The notes under the pieces: generated by a model
Told to the model about the DNA's origin: nothing
Databases searched by the model: none
The model's input: the letters and a program-made list of their open reading frames with translations, nothing else
Position numbers and translations under genes: made by a program
Source of the DNA: Rhodothermia bacterium
Lineage (GTDB): Bacteria > Bacteroidota > Rhodothermia > Rhodothermales > JABDKH01
Length of the DNA: 16,893 nucleotides
Assembly: GCA_018679295.1 (NCBI GenBank)
Contig: JAHHLP010000343.1
Location: 1-16,893, forward strand
Reading direction: 5' to 3'
Shown: piece after piece, positions 1 to 6,543 of the stretch
How positions within the stretch are numbered: position 1 is the stretch's first letter
How the letters are laid out: every line of letters begins with the position of its first letter

Positions 1-205
1 GGCGAAGGGCCTCTCGCACTACCGCCACCATGTTCTTTTGATGATCTCTCGATGCGAGTTCCGGTACAACGCCGCCGTACTGGTTATGCAGCGGTTGCGA
101 CGAGACAAATGACGACACGAGTCGGCCATCCGAAACGACGGCTGCAGCTGTGTCATCGCATGATGTTTCGATGCCAAGAATCAGTCCAGCGGATCCGCTT
201 TTCAT
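1..205 (-). CDS. tsaD: TsaD, tRNA N6-adenosine threonylcarbamoyltransferase (5' part, runs off left edge)
   Basis: Translating the minus strand from ATG at 203-205 gives 68 codons with no stop before the window edge. Residues 9-19 read ILGIETSCDDT, the ATP-binding phosphate-1 signature of the TsaD/Kae1/Gcp family. Residues 35-54 read SSQPLHNQYGGVVPELASRD, the next strongly conserved block of the family, and QKN follows. TsaD is an ASKHA-fold protein that, with TsaB and TsaE, moves the threonylcarbamoyl group made by TsaC onto A37 of ANN-decoding tRNAs in the cytoplasm. The metal-binding HxxxH pair lies further downstream and is not in the window. A GAGGTG Shine-Dalgarno sits about 4 nt before the ATG, which supports this start. 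The gene is divergent from the secreted-protein gene at 350, with a 144-nt gap between them. The identification is secure; only completeness is unknown. Confidence 0.95.
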   Translation of the reverse strand, partial: MKSGSAGLILGIETSCDDTAAAVVSDGRLVSSFVSSQPLHNQYGGVVPELASRDHQKNMVAVVREALR

Positions 206-293
206 CCGGCACCTCGGCAGGATATGGGTGCGTTGCCGCCCGGGTGGTAATTTTCGCCCTTACAGAACAATAGGGAAGCACTTTCGTACGTTA

Positions 294-322
294 TTGACAT
301 CGAAAATCCGCGGCTATATTAT
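294..322 (+). promoter_or_regulatory. Strong sigma70-type promoter for the gene at 350
   Basis: A perfect -35 hexamer TTGACA (294-299) is followed after exactly 17 nt by TATTAT (317-322), which matches five of six -10 consensus positions. TATATT at 315-320 would be an alternative -10 with a 15-nt spacer. Transcription would start near 329, leaving a leader of about 20 nt that contains the GGGAGGAG ribosome binding site (338-345). It faces away from tsaD. This is the best promoter match I found in the window. Confidence 0.7.
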
Positions 323-349
323 GCACGAAGATACTCTGGGAGGAGTTTG

Positions 350-841
350 ATGCGGGCTCTACTGACATCTACGGTCCTTGTTGCGATGCTGCTTCTTGCA
401 GCACCGGCAGAGGCACAGCTGCGGACTGCATCTTCGAGCGGTACGTCGCCCGTCCAGCTTTATGACGGCGGTTCATCCGGGTTCCTGATGAATACGCTGT
501 TCAACCCGAAGCACTTCAAGATGGGCCATTCGTTCGAGATGTCGGCCTTCACCGGAGGCGGCTACTCGTCGTCGCTGGCTATGTATACCAATTCGCTGGT
601 GTGGAAGTTTGGCGAGGACCTCGCGGCTCGTGCGGATGTCGCAGTTGCCTATTCGCCCTTCAGCAGCGGTCCCAACAGTGCAGGAAGCTTGTCGCAATCG
701 AACGCGCGCGTATTCCTGCGAAACGCAGAGATCAACTACCGGCCGCTCAGCAACATGAACATTCATCTGTCTGTTCGCCAGAGCCCGTATGGCCAGTTCT
801 ACAGTCCGTACGGATACTACCCCAGCCGATTTCGACCCTAG
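350..841 (+). CDS. Small secreted beta-strand-rich envelope protein, unknown function
   Basis: This is a 163-residue protein with a clear Sec signal peptide: MRALL, a hydrophobic stretch, then AEA before QLR, so cleavage is predicted after residue 22. The mature part has alternating polar/hydrophobic strands rich in Ser, Gly, Tyr and Phe. It ends in an aromatic tail reading FYSPYGYYPSRF. The pattern (SFEMSAFTGGG, SLAMYTNSLVWKF, SNARVFLRNAEINYRP) suggests a small outer-membrane or surface-associated beta-sheet protein; no catalytic motif is visible. The start is ATG 350, four nt after GGGAGGAG. The TTG at 347 is also in frame but sits one nt from the Shine-Dalgarno and is disfavoured. A strong promoter lies upstream and a terminator downstream, so it is probably an abundant monocistronic transcript. 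I do not recognise a named family. Confidence 0.8.
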   Translation: MRALLTSTVLVAMLLLAAPAEAQLRTASSSGTSPVQLYDGGSSGFLMNTLFNPKHFKMGHSFEMSAFTGGGYSSSLAMYTNSLVWKFGEDLAARADVAVAYSPFSSGPNSAGSLSQSNARVFLRNAEINYRPLSNMNIHLSVRQSPYGQFYSPYGYYPSRFRP

Positions 842-900
842 CCGCTTCATTGAAGCGAATTGCCCTTGGATATCTTAAGGACTCCGGTTCATAAGGACTT

Positions 901-940
901 TGCGCGACACGACGTTCGACGTTCGAGTCGCGCATTTTTT
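901..940 (+). terminator. Rho-independent terminator after the secreted-protein gene
   Basis: TGCGCGAC (901-908) pairs perfectly with GTCGCGCA (927-934) around an 18-nt loop made of repeated GACGTTC units. Six T residues follow directly (935-940). It lies 60 nt past the stop at 841 and 35 nt before the next start, so it separates the small secreted-protein gene from the LytR_C/rsfS group. Confidence 0.85.
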
Positions 941-974
941 GTTTCGTTGAATTGCAGCGCGAGCTCGTGGCGGA

Positions 975-1433
975 ATGGGTAAGAAACGGATCGCCTGGAG
1001 CGACCGGTTTCTGAATCTGGCACTTGTCGCTGCAGGATTGCTTGCCATTCTTCTTCTCTACGCGTTCGGCACCCGCGTGCTCGCTCCGCGCGTCGATCCG
1101 CACCGCGAGGCGGACGTCCCGGAGCTGGTCGGCGAAATTATCCAGGTGGAAGTACGAAACGGCTGCGGGGTGGCAGACCTCGCCGGCATCGCTACGCAAT
1201 TCCTGCGACGTAGCGGGTTTGACGTGGTCGAGACCGGGAACTACGAACGCACTGACGTTCAGTTTTCCAAGGTCGTGGATCGAATCGGCGATATCGAGTC
1301 GGCTATGAAGGTGGCGCGAATGATGGGCATACCCGAACAGAGGGTGGAGCAGGAGGTAAGGGAAGATTTCTTTCTCGATGCATCCGTAATAATCGGCCAC
1401 GACTACAAGTCCTTACGGCCCTTCCGTGAATAG
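975..1433 (+). CDS. Membrane-anchored LytR C-terminal (LytR_C) domain protein
   Basis: This is a 152-residue protein. A short basic N terminus (MGKKR) leads into one transmembrane helix at about residues 12-31, which gives an N-in topology with the rest outside the cytoplasmic membrane. Residues about 55-145 match the LytR_C domain pattern: IQVEVRNGCGVADLAG, then FLRRSGFDVVETGNY, and a closing DASVIIGHDY. This domain also occurs at the C terminus of LytR-CpsA-Psr wall-polymer ligases. Here it stands alone without the catalytic LCP domain, so a wall-binding or scaffold role is only an inference. It precedes rsfS by 59 nt, and LytR_C-rsfS pairing is, to my knowledge, common in Bacteroidota relatives. 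The Shine-Dalgarno is weak (GGCGG close to the ATG). Confidence 0.82.
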   Translation: MGKKRIAWSDRFLNLALVAAGLLAILLLYAFGTRVLAPRVDPHREADVPELVGEIIQVEVRNGCGVADLAGIATQFLRRSGFDVVETGNYERTDVQFSKVVDRIGDIESAMKVARMMGIPEQRVEQEVREDFFLDASVIIGHDYKSLRPFRE

Positions 1434-1492
1434 CACTCGACTCAGGGGAACTCAACTACCGCGGCAACTATGATCATCCAAACAACTTCCGA

Positions 1493-1945
1493 ATGAGTTT
1501 GAGCAGGCAACCACCCGTGCCCTCGCGCGGCAAGGAAAAGAAGCGCCTCACTTCCAACAGCGCCAAGTCAATTGCCAGCACCGTCGTCGACGCTTTTCTG
1601 GAAAAGAAGGGAACGGGGATTGTCGTGATGGACCTTCGGGGTATCAGTGGGGTTGCCGACTTTTTTGTGATCTGCACTGGCAGTTCGGATACCCAGATCA
1701 AAGCTTTGGCGAGCGCCGCGAGGGAAGTCGTCAAGGAAAAGCTGGGTGAGCGCCCGTGGCATACCGAGGGTTTCGATCACCTGCAATGGGTACTTCTTGA
1801 CTATGTCGATGTGGTGGCACACATCTTCAATGAGGACCGGCGGACGTTCTATGATCTTGAGCGGCTATGGGGCGATGCGTCGATCGAGTCTGTCCCGGAC
1901 GATGCGGATTCGGCAGCGCTTGAAATTCTCCGGGAGGACAAGTGA
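1493..1945 (+). CDS. rsfS: Ribosomal silencing factor RsfS
   Basis: RsfS (DUF143/Iojap family) binds ribosomal protein uL14 on the 50S subunit and blocks joining with 30S, shutting down translation when nutrients are short. The 150-residue product has the hallmark blocks: VVMDLRGISGVADFFVICTG and SSDTQIKALA (about 45-73), then a WHTEGFDHLQWVLLDYVD region (about 89-106) and HIFNEDRRTFYDLERLW (110-126). The first 20 residues are a poorly conserved basic extension, so the true start could lie slightly downstream. No clear Shine-Dalgarno precedes ATG 1493. The stop codon is one nt before the start of the lipoprotein gene, which implies translational coupling. Confidence 0.95.
   Translation: MSLSRQPPVPSRGKEKKRLTSNSAKSIASTVVDAFLEKKGTGIVVMDLRGISGVADFFVICTGSSDTQIKALASAAREVVKEKLGERPWHTEGFDHLQWVLLDYVDVVAHIFNEDRRTFYDLERLWGDASIESVPDDADSAALEILREDK
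1932..1938 (+). promoter_or_regulatory. Shine-Dalgarno that fixes the start of the 1947 lipoprotein gene
   Basis: GGGAGGA lies inside the last codons of rsfS, 8 nt before ATG 1947. It selects this start over in-frame GTG 2004 and ATG 2007, and over the open frame that continues upstream inside rsfS to 1746. Confidence 0.75.
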
Positions 1946-1946
1946 C

Positions 1947-2501
1947 ATGGGTCTTTCCCGTAAGGACAGCGGTCTTAGTGAGTTCGAGCCACGTCAGAGC
2001 GCTGTGATGATTGTCGCCCTTCTGGCATTGCTTAGTGGTGGCTGTCTGGGGGCGCGATCGATCGAGAAGCCGCCTGACGAGCAATTCGGTCACCGGTACG
2101 AAGGCAAGGCGGCAGACGGTCGGGAGACTACGATCATTACTCCCGAAGAGGACGAAACGTCCTACATCTATGTCCCGGCCGTGTACGACACCGTTCACAT
2201 CAGGGCTGCCGATCCCGAGACTGCGGATGCTATCGGCGTCCCGGTCGAAATACTGATCAAGGGAGGTTTTCCGGATGCATGCACTAAGCTGAGCTCGGTG
2301 TCGCAGGAACGGGCCGGCAACCTGATCCGCGTCGAGCTCGAGATGCGGCGACCCCAAGGGGTCTTGTGCGCAAGTGTGGTGCGCCCCTATCGCTTCTACC
2401 TGATTCTGGACGGGCTGTATGAGCCCGGCCACTACTCCCTGCGCATCAACGAGAAGACGCACCCGATGGTGATCCGGCCGTTCGAAGGGCGGGAAAGCTG
2501 A
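1947..2501 (+). CDS. Predicted lipoprotein, conserved domain of unknown function
   Basis: This is a 184-residue protein with a lipoprotein signal. After a 19-residue polar N terminus comes MIVALLALLSGGC, with a lipobox (LSGGC) and Cys at residue 33. It should be lipid-anchored to the inner or outer membrane. The mature part opens with a charged linker, then a region with a conserved-looking C-terminal beta-sandwich pattern: GGFPDACTKLSSVSQ, then RAGNLIRVELEMRRPQGVLC, and a closing GLYEPGHYSLRINEK. The two cysteines in this region (in DACTK and VLCAS) could form a disulphide. I have seen this sequence pattern in bacterial lipoproteins but know no function for it. It overlaps the rsfS operon by coupling (1-nt gap) and is followed by a hairpin at 2511-2532. 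Confidence 0.8.
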   Translation: MGLSRKDSGLSEFEPRQSAVMIVALLALLSGGCLGARSIEKPPDEQFGHRYEGKAADGRETTIITPEEDETSYIYVPAVYDTVHIRAADPETADAIGVPVEILIKGGFPDACTKLSSVSQERAGNLIRVELEMRRPQGVLCASVVRPYRFYLILDGLYEPGHYSLRINEKTHPMVIRPFEGRES

Positions 2502-2510
2502 TACTGCCTG

Positions 2511-2532
2511 CTCCGACCGGCGCTGGTCGGAG
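2511..2532. terminator. Perfect hairpin between convergent genes; possible bidirectional terminator without T-tract
   Basis: CTCCGACC (2511-2518) pairs perfectly with GGTCGGAG (2525-2532) around a 6-nt loop. It starts 9 nt after the lipoprotein stop. Neither strand has a T-run directly after it, so termination is uncertain; it may instead protect the 3' end of the transcript. A second, weaker stem (TCGTGG 2540-2545 with CCACGA 2559-2564) follows. Confidence 0.4.
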
Positions 2533-2643
2533 TCCTCCATCGTGGTGTTGCTACCAAGCCACGAGGCTACAAGTCTAGCGGTTCCTACGTAGCAGCCTGC
2601 GATCTCGACCTGCAACGGCTGCCAGCGAGGCGACGCCGCACAA

Positions 2644-5505
2644 TCAGGACCCCGTTGCCCCGCTGGACTCAAAAGACCTCTCGAAGAGCGCCCGCAGCTC
2701 GTCGGCAGATTGTCGGAACGTGCTGTCACCGAAGAAATCGGCGATGCGATTGCCGAGTGTCGACGCAGCTTCGAAATCACCAGCCTCCATGTAGACGAGC
2801 CGAATGAGCTGGACATAGCGTGCGGCCAATTCCAGCTGTCGCTGCGTGGAGGCGGTTTCGAGTCGCCGCAATACGAGCGGTTCTGCGCGCTCGGCGATCT
2901 GGACCGCGGTATCGTAGTCTCCAGCGTCATGGTACGCGTTAGCGAGCATGACGAAGGTGTTGAGGTCTCCCGGAATTGTCTCGAAAGGCATTTTCTCCAA
3001 GAGGCCATCCAGCAACTCTCTCGCCTCGTCGGCCCGACCCTCTGACGCAAGCGTCTGTGCGGTGTGTGCAAAGACGCTGCGGTAGTTGTCGAGCATGTTG
3101 CGGATGTTCTGGTCGAAGTACACGTCCGGGTCGTCGAGCCCACGGAATCGGAACTGCCGCAGCCTTTCCGGGGTGATGCCTGTCTCGACACGCCCAAGAA
3201 AGCCTTGTTCGTGTCTGATCGGGACAACCCGGTGCGCTTGTCCTTCCAGCTGGAAGTAGTTCTCTAGATTGAGCTGCCCATCAGGGCTTACCGTGACTGC
3301 AAAGTAGACTGGACGCTCCCAGTTCTGCCTCGCGTTTGTCACAATAATGTCGAGTGCTGCCTGGTCTGCGGCATGCAGGAAGTTGAGATCTTCCGAAAGC
3401 GGGCGCCCCTCGAGCGTCCACGTCATCGGACTCTCGATCATGCTCGTGTCGGTGTCGCTGGAGACCATCTCCGATCTTCCGAAGATCGCGTCCTTGTCTA
3501 CCGGCAGAGTGATTTCTGATGGGCGCCACGCGCGCGGAGCGATCTGGTCTATCTGCTCATCGCTCAGCGAGATCGGCAACGGAGCCGACTCTCTTGACCA
3601 CTGGTTCTTGAGCTGCCGAATATACCATGACGTGTTCATCAGGGATAGATTCGCCACTCTTACGTCTCGTCTGACGCCCTCGACCTCCTGCAGGTACCAG
3701 AGCGGGAAGGTGTCGTTGTCTCCATTTGTAAAGATGATGGCGTTCTCGGCGGTGCTCATCAACATGTTGTATGCGTAGTCGGGCGCCACGTACCGGCCGG
3801 AACGATCGTGATCGTCGAAGTTCATGTACGCCATCCATCCCGGCACAGCCATGAAGACGATCGCGGAAGCGCCGAACACCGACGACTTTGTCAGGCCGGC
3901 GCTTACCTCGCGCTTCTCCAGTGCCTCTCTTAGAAACTCGACGATTGCTGTTGCGCCAATGCCAACCCAGAGTGAGAAGGCGAAGAAACTCGCCACATAC
4001 GCATAGTCGCGTTCGCGCGGCTGCATGGGCGGCTGATTTAGGTATATGATGATCCCGACGCCGGTGACCAGAAACAGTATTAGGACAGCGAAGGCACGCC
4101 TCGAATCTCGCACGAAATGATGCGCCAAGCCGAGCAGGCCCAAGAGCAATGGCAGAGCGAAATAGGCATTCCGCGAGCTTCGCTCACTCGGTGTCTGGAA
4201 GTAGTAGTCGGTTTTCCCCTCGTCCAGCGGAGGTATGCCGGTGATGTAGGGAGCGTCCTGGATGTCGCTCGCACGTCCCACAAAGTTGAACGCGAAGTAC
4301 CGGAGGTACATGTGTCCGAGCTGGTAGTCGAGGAAGAAATTCATGTCCGAATCGTACCGGCGGTACTCGCGGGCGTGCGTCTGATCGGGTGACCACCTGC
4401 GAGGGAAGATCACTTCCCGGCTTCCCGGCTGGCCGGTTCGGTCGTCAAAGGTCGTGCCCTTGAAGATTGGCGTCGCACCATATTGCTCGCGTTTGAGATA
4501 CGACACGATGGCGGCAGCATCCTCGGGATCATTCTCATCGATGGGCGGATCAGCGGCGCTACGAATAAATATCAACGCGTAGGTCGAGTAGCCGATGAGG
4601 ACCATGGCGATCGACAGGAAGGCCAGGTTGGCCGCGGGCATCGTTCGCTGCTGAGTGAAGCGGATCAGGTAGACCACCACACCGACAACGGCAAGTAAGA
4701 GCAGTGCCGGTGATCCCACGCTACCCGCGGCGGTCGGAAGCCACAACGTTATGCCGGGATAGACCATCAGAAATGCCACGGACGAGACAAGTCCGGTTAC
4801 GACAAGTTTGCCTACGAACTGGCCACGCGTCCACTCGGACCTTTCAAACTCTGTGTAGAAGACGATCAGCGCGATGAAAAAGATGGCGAGCAAGTTCAGC
4901 AGGTGAACACCGATCGCCAGCCCGAACAGGTAAGCGATCAGGACGAGGTACCGATTTGCATAGAGCGAGAAAGGATGCCGACCGCCCGAAAGCGTTGCCT
5001 CCTCGACCCGGGCCTGTTCACTCCACTTGAGTATCAGCCACACTACGACAGCCGTGAAAAGCATCGACAAGGCGTAAACTTCGGCCTCGACGGCATTGAA
5101 CCAGAAGGAATCGGTAACCGCAAAAGTACAGGCACCAATCACGCCACCTACGAGTCCCGACACTCTGTCAAGAACGCTGTCCTTATAGGAGTCTCTCTGC
5201 CACTCGCGAACCAAGCGGACGATTATCAGGTGCGTCAGCAGAATCGTGAAAGCTGAACTCAGCACTGAAATCATGTTCACCGCGAGTGAGACATACTCTG
5301 TCGGGACGAACATCGAGAAAAGTCGTCCGACCAGCATGTAGAAGGGCGCTCCTGGAGGGTGCGAAACCTCGAGACGATTGGCGATCGCAATGAATTCTCC
5401 GGCATCCCAGAACGACGCCGTCGGTGCCACCGTCAGCACATAAAGGACCAGTGCGTACACGAAGACCAATCCCGCGACAATGCGCTCCGTTCGAATCCAG
5501 TTCAT
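2644..5505 (-). CDS. DUF2723 (TMEM260-like) multi-pass membrane glycosyltransferase with TPR-like C-terminal region
   Basis: This is a 953-residue protein. The N terminus has the DUF2723 (PF11028) signature: a first transmembrane helix at about 9-28, then SFWDAGEFIA (31-40) and SHPPGAPFYMLVG (48-60), where the acidic residues D34 and E37 lie in the first external loop as in GT-C glycosyltransferases. About ten further hydrophobic segments extend to roughly residue 560. A large non-membrane part follows, and the last 140 residues (from about 813) look like degenerate TPR helices (ADEARELLDGLLEK, NAYHDAGDYDTAVQIAERA). The eukaryotic relative TMEM260 is a protein O-mannosyltransferase, so transfer of a sugar from a lipid donor to exported proteins is likely; donor and acceptor are unknown. 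There is no Shine-Dalgarno. A modest TTGACA (5673-5678 on the complement) with a poor -10 might be its promoter. Confidence 0.9.
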   Translation of the reverse strand: MNWIRTERIVAGLVFVYALVLYVLTVAPTASFWDAGEFIAIANRLEVSHPPGAPFYMLVGRLFSMFVPTEYVSLAVNMISVLSSAFTILLTHLIIVRLVREWQRDSYKDSVLDRVSGLVGGVIGACTFAVTDSFWFNAVEAEVYALSMLFTAVVVWLILKWSEQARVEEATLSGGRHPFSLYANRYLVLIAYLFGLAIGVHLLNLLAIFFIALIVFYTEFERSEWTRGQFVGKLVVTGLVSSVAFLMVYPGITLWLPTAAGSVGSPALLLLAVVGVVVYLIRFTQQRTMPAANLAFLSIAMVLIGYSTYALIFIRSAADPPIDENDPEDAAAIVSYLKREQYGATPIFKGTTFDDRTGQPGSREVIFPRRWSPDQTHAREYRRYDSDMNFFLDYQLGHMYLRYFAFNFVGRASDIQDAPYITGIPPLDEGKTDYYFQTPSERSSRNAYFALPLLLGLLGLAHHFVRDSRRAFAVLILFLVTGVGIIIYLNQPPMQPRERDYAYVASFFAFSLWVGIGATAIVEFLREALEKREVSAGLTKSSVFGASAIVFMAVPGWMAYMNFDDHDRSGRYVAPDYAYNMLMSTAENAIIFTNGDNDTFPLWYLQEVEGVRRDVRVANLSLMNTSWYIRQLKNQWSRESAPLPISLSDEQIDQIAPRAWRPSEITLPVDKDAIFGRSEMVSSDTDTSMIESPMTWTLEGRPLSEDLNFLHAADQAALDIIVTNARQNWERPVYFAVTVSPDGQLNLENYFQLEGQAHRVVPIRHEQGFLGRVETGITPERLRQFRFRGLDDPDVYFDQNIRNMLDNYRSVFAHTAQTLASEGRADEARELLDGLLEKMPFETIPGDLNTFVMLANAYHDAGDYDTAVQIAERAEPLVLRRLETASTQRQLELAARYVQLIRLVYMEAGDFEAASTLGNRIADFFGDSTFRQSADELRALFERSFESSGATGS

Positions 5506-5864
5506 GCGATTGATTTGCGTCTGACTAATAGTTCCGGCCGCGACAAAGCAAAAAGAGGAGTTCGGCGTAATCGCCGCCTAAGCCGTATTCGGGGTTGGGG
5601 TTGAGTTGCGGCTATCAAGCGTGGCAGAATAAGGCTTAACGCGTGGTTCGTGTCTATTGATTCAGAAAGGTTTGTCAAAATCGTCGGCGGGCAATTGACG
5701 ATGCTACGCGAAGTCTTGCCAATTTTCAGCCATCCCGGGGCTGCTTGGGTTGCCCGGGTCGTCGCGTGCAGCGCCAGAAGCCCAACAGCCGGACACCGGG
5801 AGCCGCAGGGAAGCCGCCCGGAACAAGCTTCATGTGCTGCATCCGTTGCTCGCCGTGGAGTTGA
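5506..5864. other. 359-nt gene-free gap with GC-rich inverted repeats
   Basis: No credible protein frame is present on either strand. It holds a nested inverted repeat at 5734-5800: CCCGG (5734-5738) with CCGGG (5796-5800), and GGCTG-C-TTGGG (5739-5749) with CCCAACAGCC (5781-5790), with one bulged C. It also has a small stem CGGCG-TAAT-CGCCG (5563-5576), followed on the minus strand after 8 nt by a five-T run (5550-5554 complement), about 45 nt before the DUF2723 start. I checked by eye for RNase P, tmRNA and SRP RNA hallmarks and saw none. It may carry the rsmI 3' end, a terminator, and the DUF2723 leader. Confidence 0.5.
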
Positions 5865-6536
5865 TCACTGCCGAAGTCCTTCGATAACAACGACAAGTTC
5901 GCCTTTCGGCTTGTCCAGTGCTTCGAAGTGTTCGGCAACCTCGGCGATGGATCCCCGAATGTACTCTTCATGCACCTTCGAGATCTCACGGGCTATGGCG
6001 ACGCGGCGCTCGGGCCCAAAGGTAGCCAAGAGATCCCGGAGCGTTCGCTTGATGCGGTGCGGCGATTCAAACAGGACAATGCTGCGAGTCTCTGATTTCA
6101 GCGACTCCAGCCGCGCGTTGCGTCCTTTCTTTGCCGGCAGGAATCCTTCGTACACGAAACGGTCGCACGGCAAGGCGCTTCCGACTACGGCGGCGACGAC
6201 GGCACTGGCCCCGGGCAACACGACTACGTCGATGCCTTCGCGCACGCATTCACGCACGAGGTAGAAGCCGGGGTCGGACACTCCGGGCATACCGGCATCA
6301 CTGATCAGCGCCACCTTCTCTCCGGCCGACATCCGGTTTACGAGTTTCGGCGTCCGGCTCCGCTCGTTGTGCTCATGGTATGAGATGGTGGGCGTGTCGA
6401 TACCATAGTGACGTAGCAATTTGCTCGACGTTCGGGTATCCTCGCAGGCGATAACGGCGACATCCCGCAGCACATCGACGGCCCTGAAAGTCATGTCGCC
6501 GAGGTTGCCAATAGGAGTTGGGACGACGTACAGCAT
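5865..6536 (-). CDS. rsmI: RsmI, 16S rRNA (cytidine-1402-2'-O)-methyltransferase
   Basis: RsmI uses S-adenosylmethionine to methylate the ribose of C1402 in the decoding centre of 16S rRNA. The 223-residue product shows all family blocks: VPTPIGNLGD (5-14), CEDTRTS (31-37), ISYHEHNE (51-58), ISDAGMPGVSDPG (78-90, cofactor loop), VLPGASA (106-112), GFLPAKKGR (131-139), LFESPHRI (155-162) and AREISKVHEE (172-181). It lacks the C-terminal extension of E. coli RsmI (about 286 residues), leaving just the methyltransferase core, as in many Bacteroidota. It starts 7 nt after the stop of the upstream lptF/lptG-family gene, so the two are almost certainly co-transcribed. No Shine-Dalgarno is visible. 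Confidence 0.95.
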   Translation of the reverse strand: MLYVVPTPIGNLGDMTFRAVDVLRDVAVIACEDTRTSSKLLRHYGIDTPTISYHEHNERSRTPKLVNRMSAGEKVALISDAGMPGVSDPGFYLVRECVREGIDVVVLPGASAVVAAVVGSALPCDRFVYEGFLPAKKGRNARLESLKSETRSIVLFESPHRIKRTLRDLLATFGPERRVAIAREISKVHEEYIRGSIAEVAEHFEALDKPKGELVVVIEGLRQ

Positions 6537-6543
6537 ACGGGGC

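Noticed and set aside
347..349. TTG start one codon before ATG 350
   Set aside because: Only 1 nt separates it from the GGAGGAG ribosome binding site, whereas ATG 350 has an acceptable spacing and is the stronger start codon.
747..1400. 217-codon minus-strand frame over the terminator and the LytR_C gene
   Set aside because: It crosses a strong terminator and is antisense to two supported genes; no recognisable domain.
1827..3227. 466-codon minus-strand open frame spanning rsfS, the lipoprotein and the 3' part of the DUF2723 gene
   Set aside because: It is antisense to two secure genes and shares the strand in another frame with a third. The translation is Arg/Ser-rich low-complexity with no motif, as expected of a shadow frame in GC-rich DNA.
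5506..5864. RNase P RNA, tmRNA or SRP RNA in the gap of suitable length
   Set aside because: By eye I found none of their hallmark sequences (such as GAGGAAAGTCC, a tRNA-like end with CCA, or GGAAGGAAGCAGCC) on either strand.
5650..6264. 204-codon plus-strand frame across the gap and rsmI
   Set aside because: It is antisense to the well-supported rsmI, and the composition (Ser/Arg/Thr-rich) and lack of motifs mark it as a shadow.
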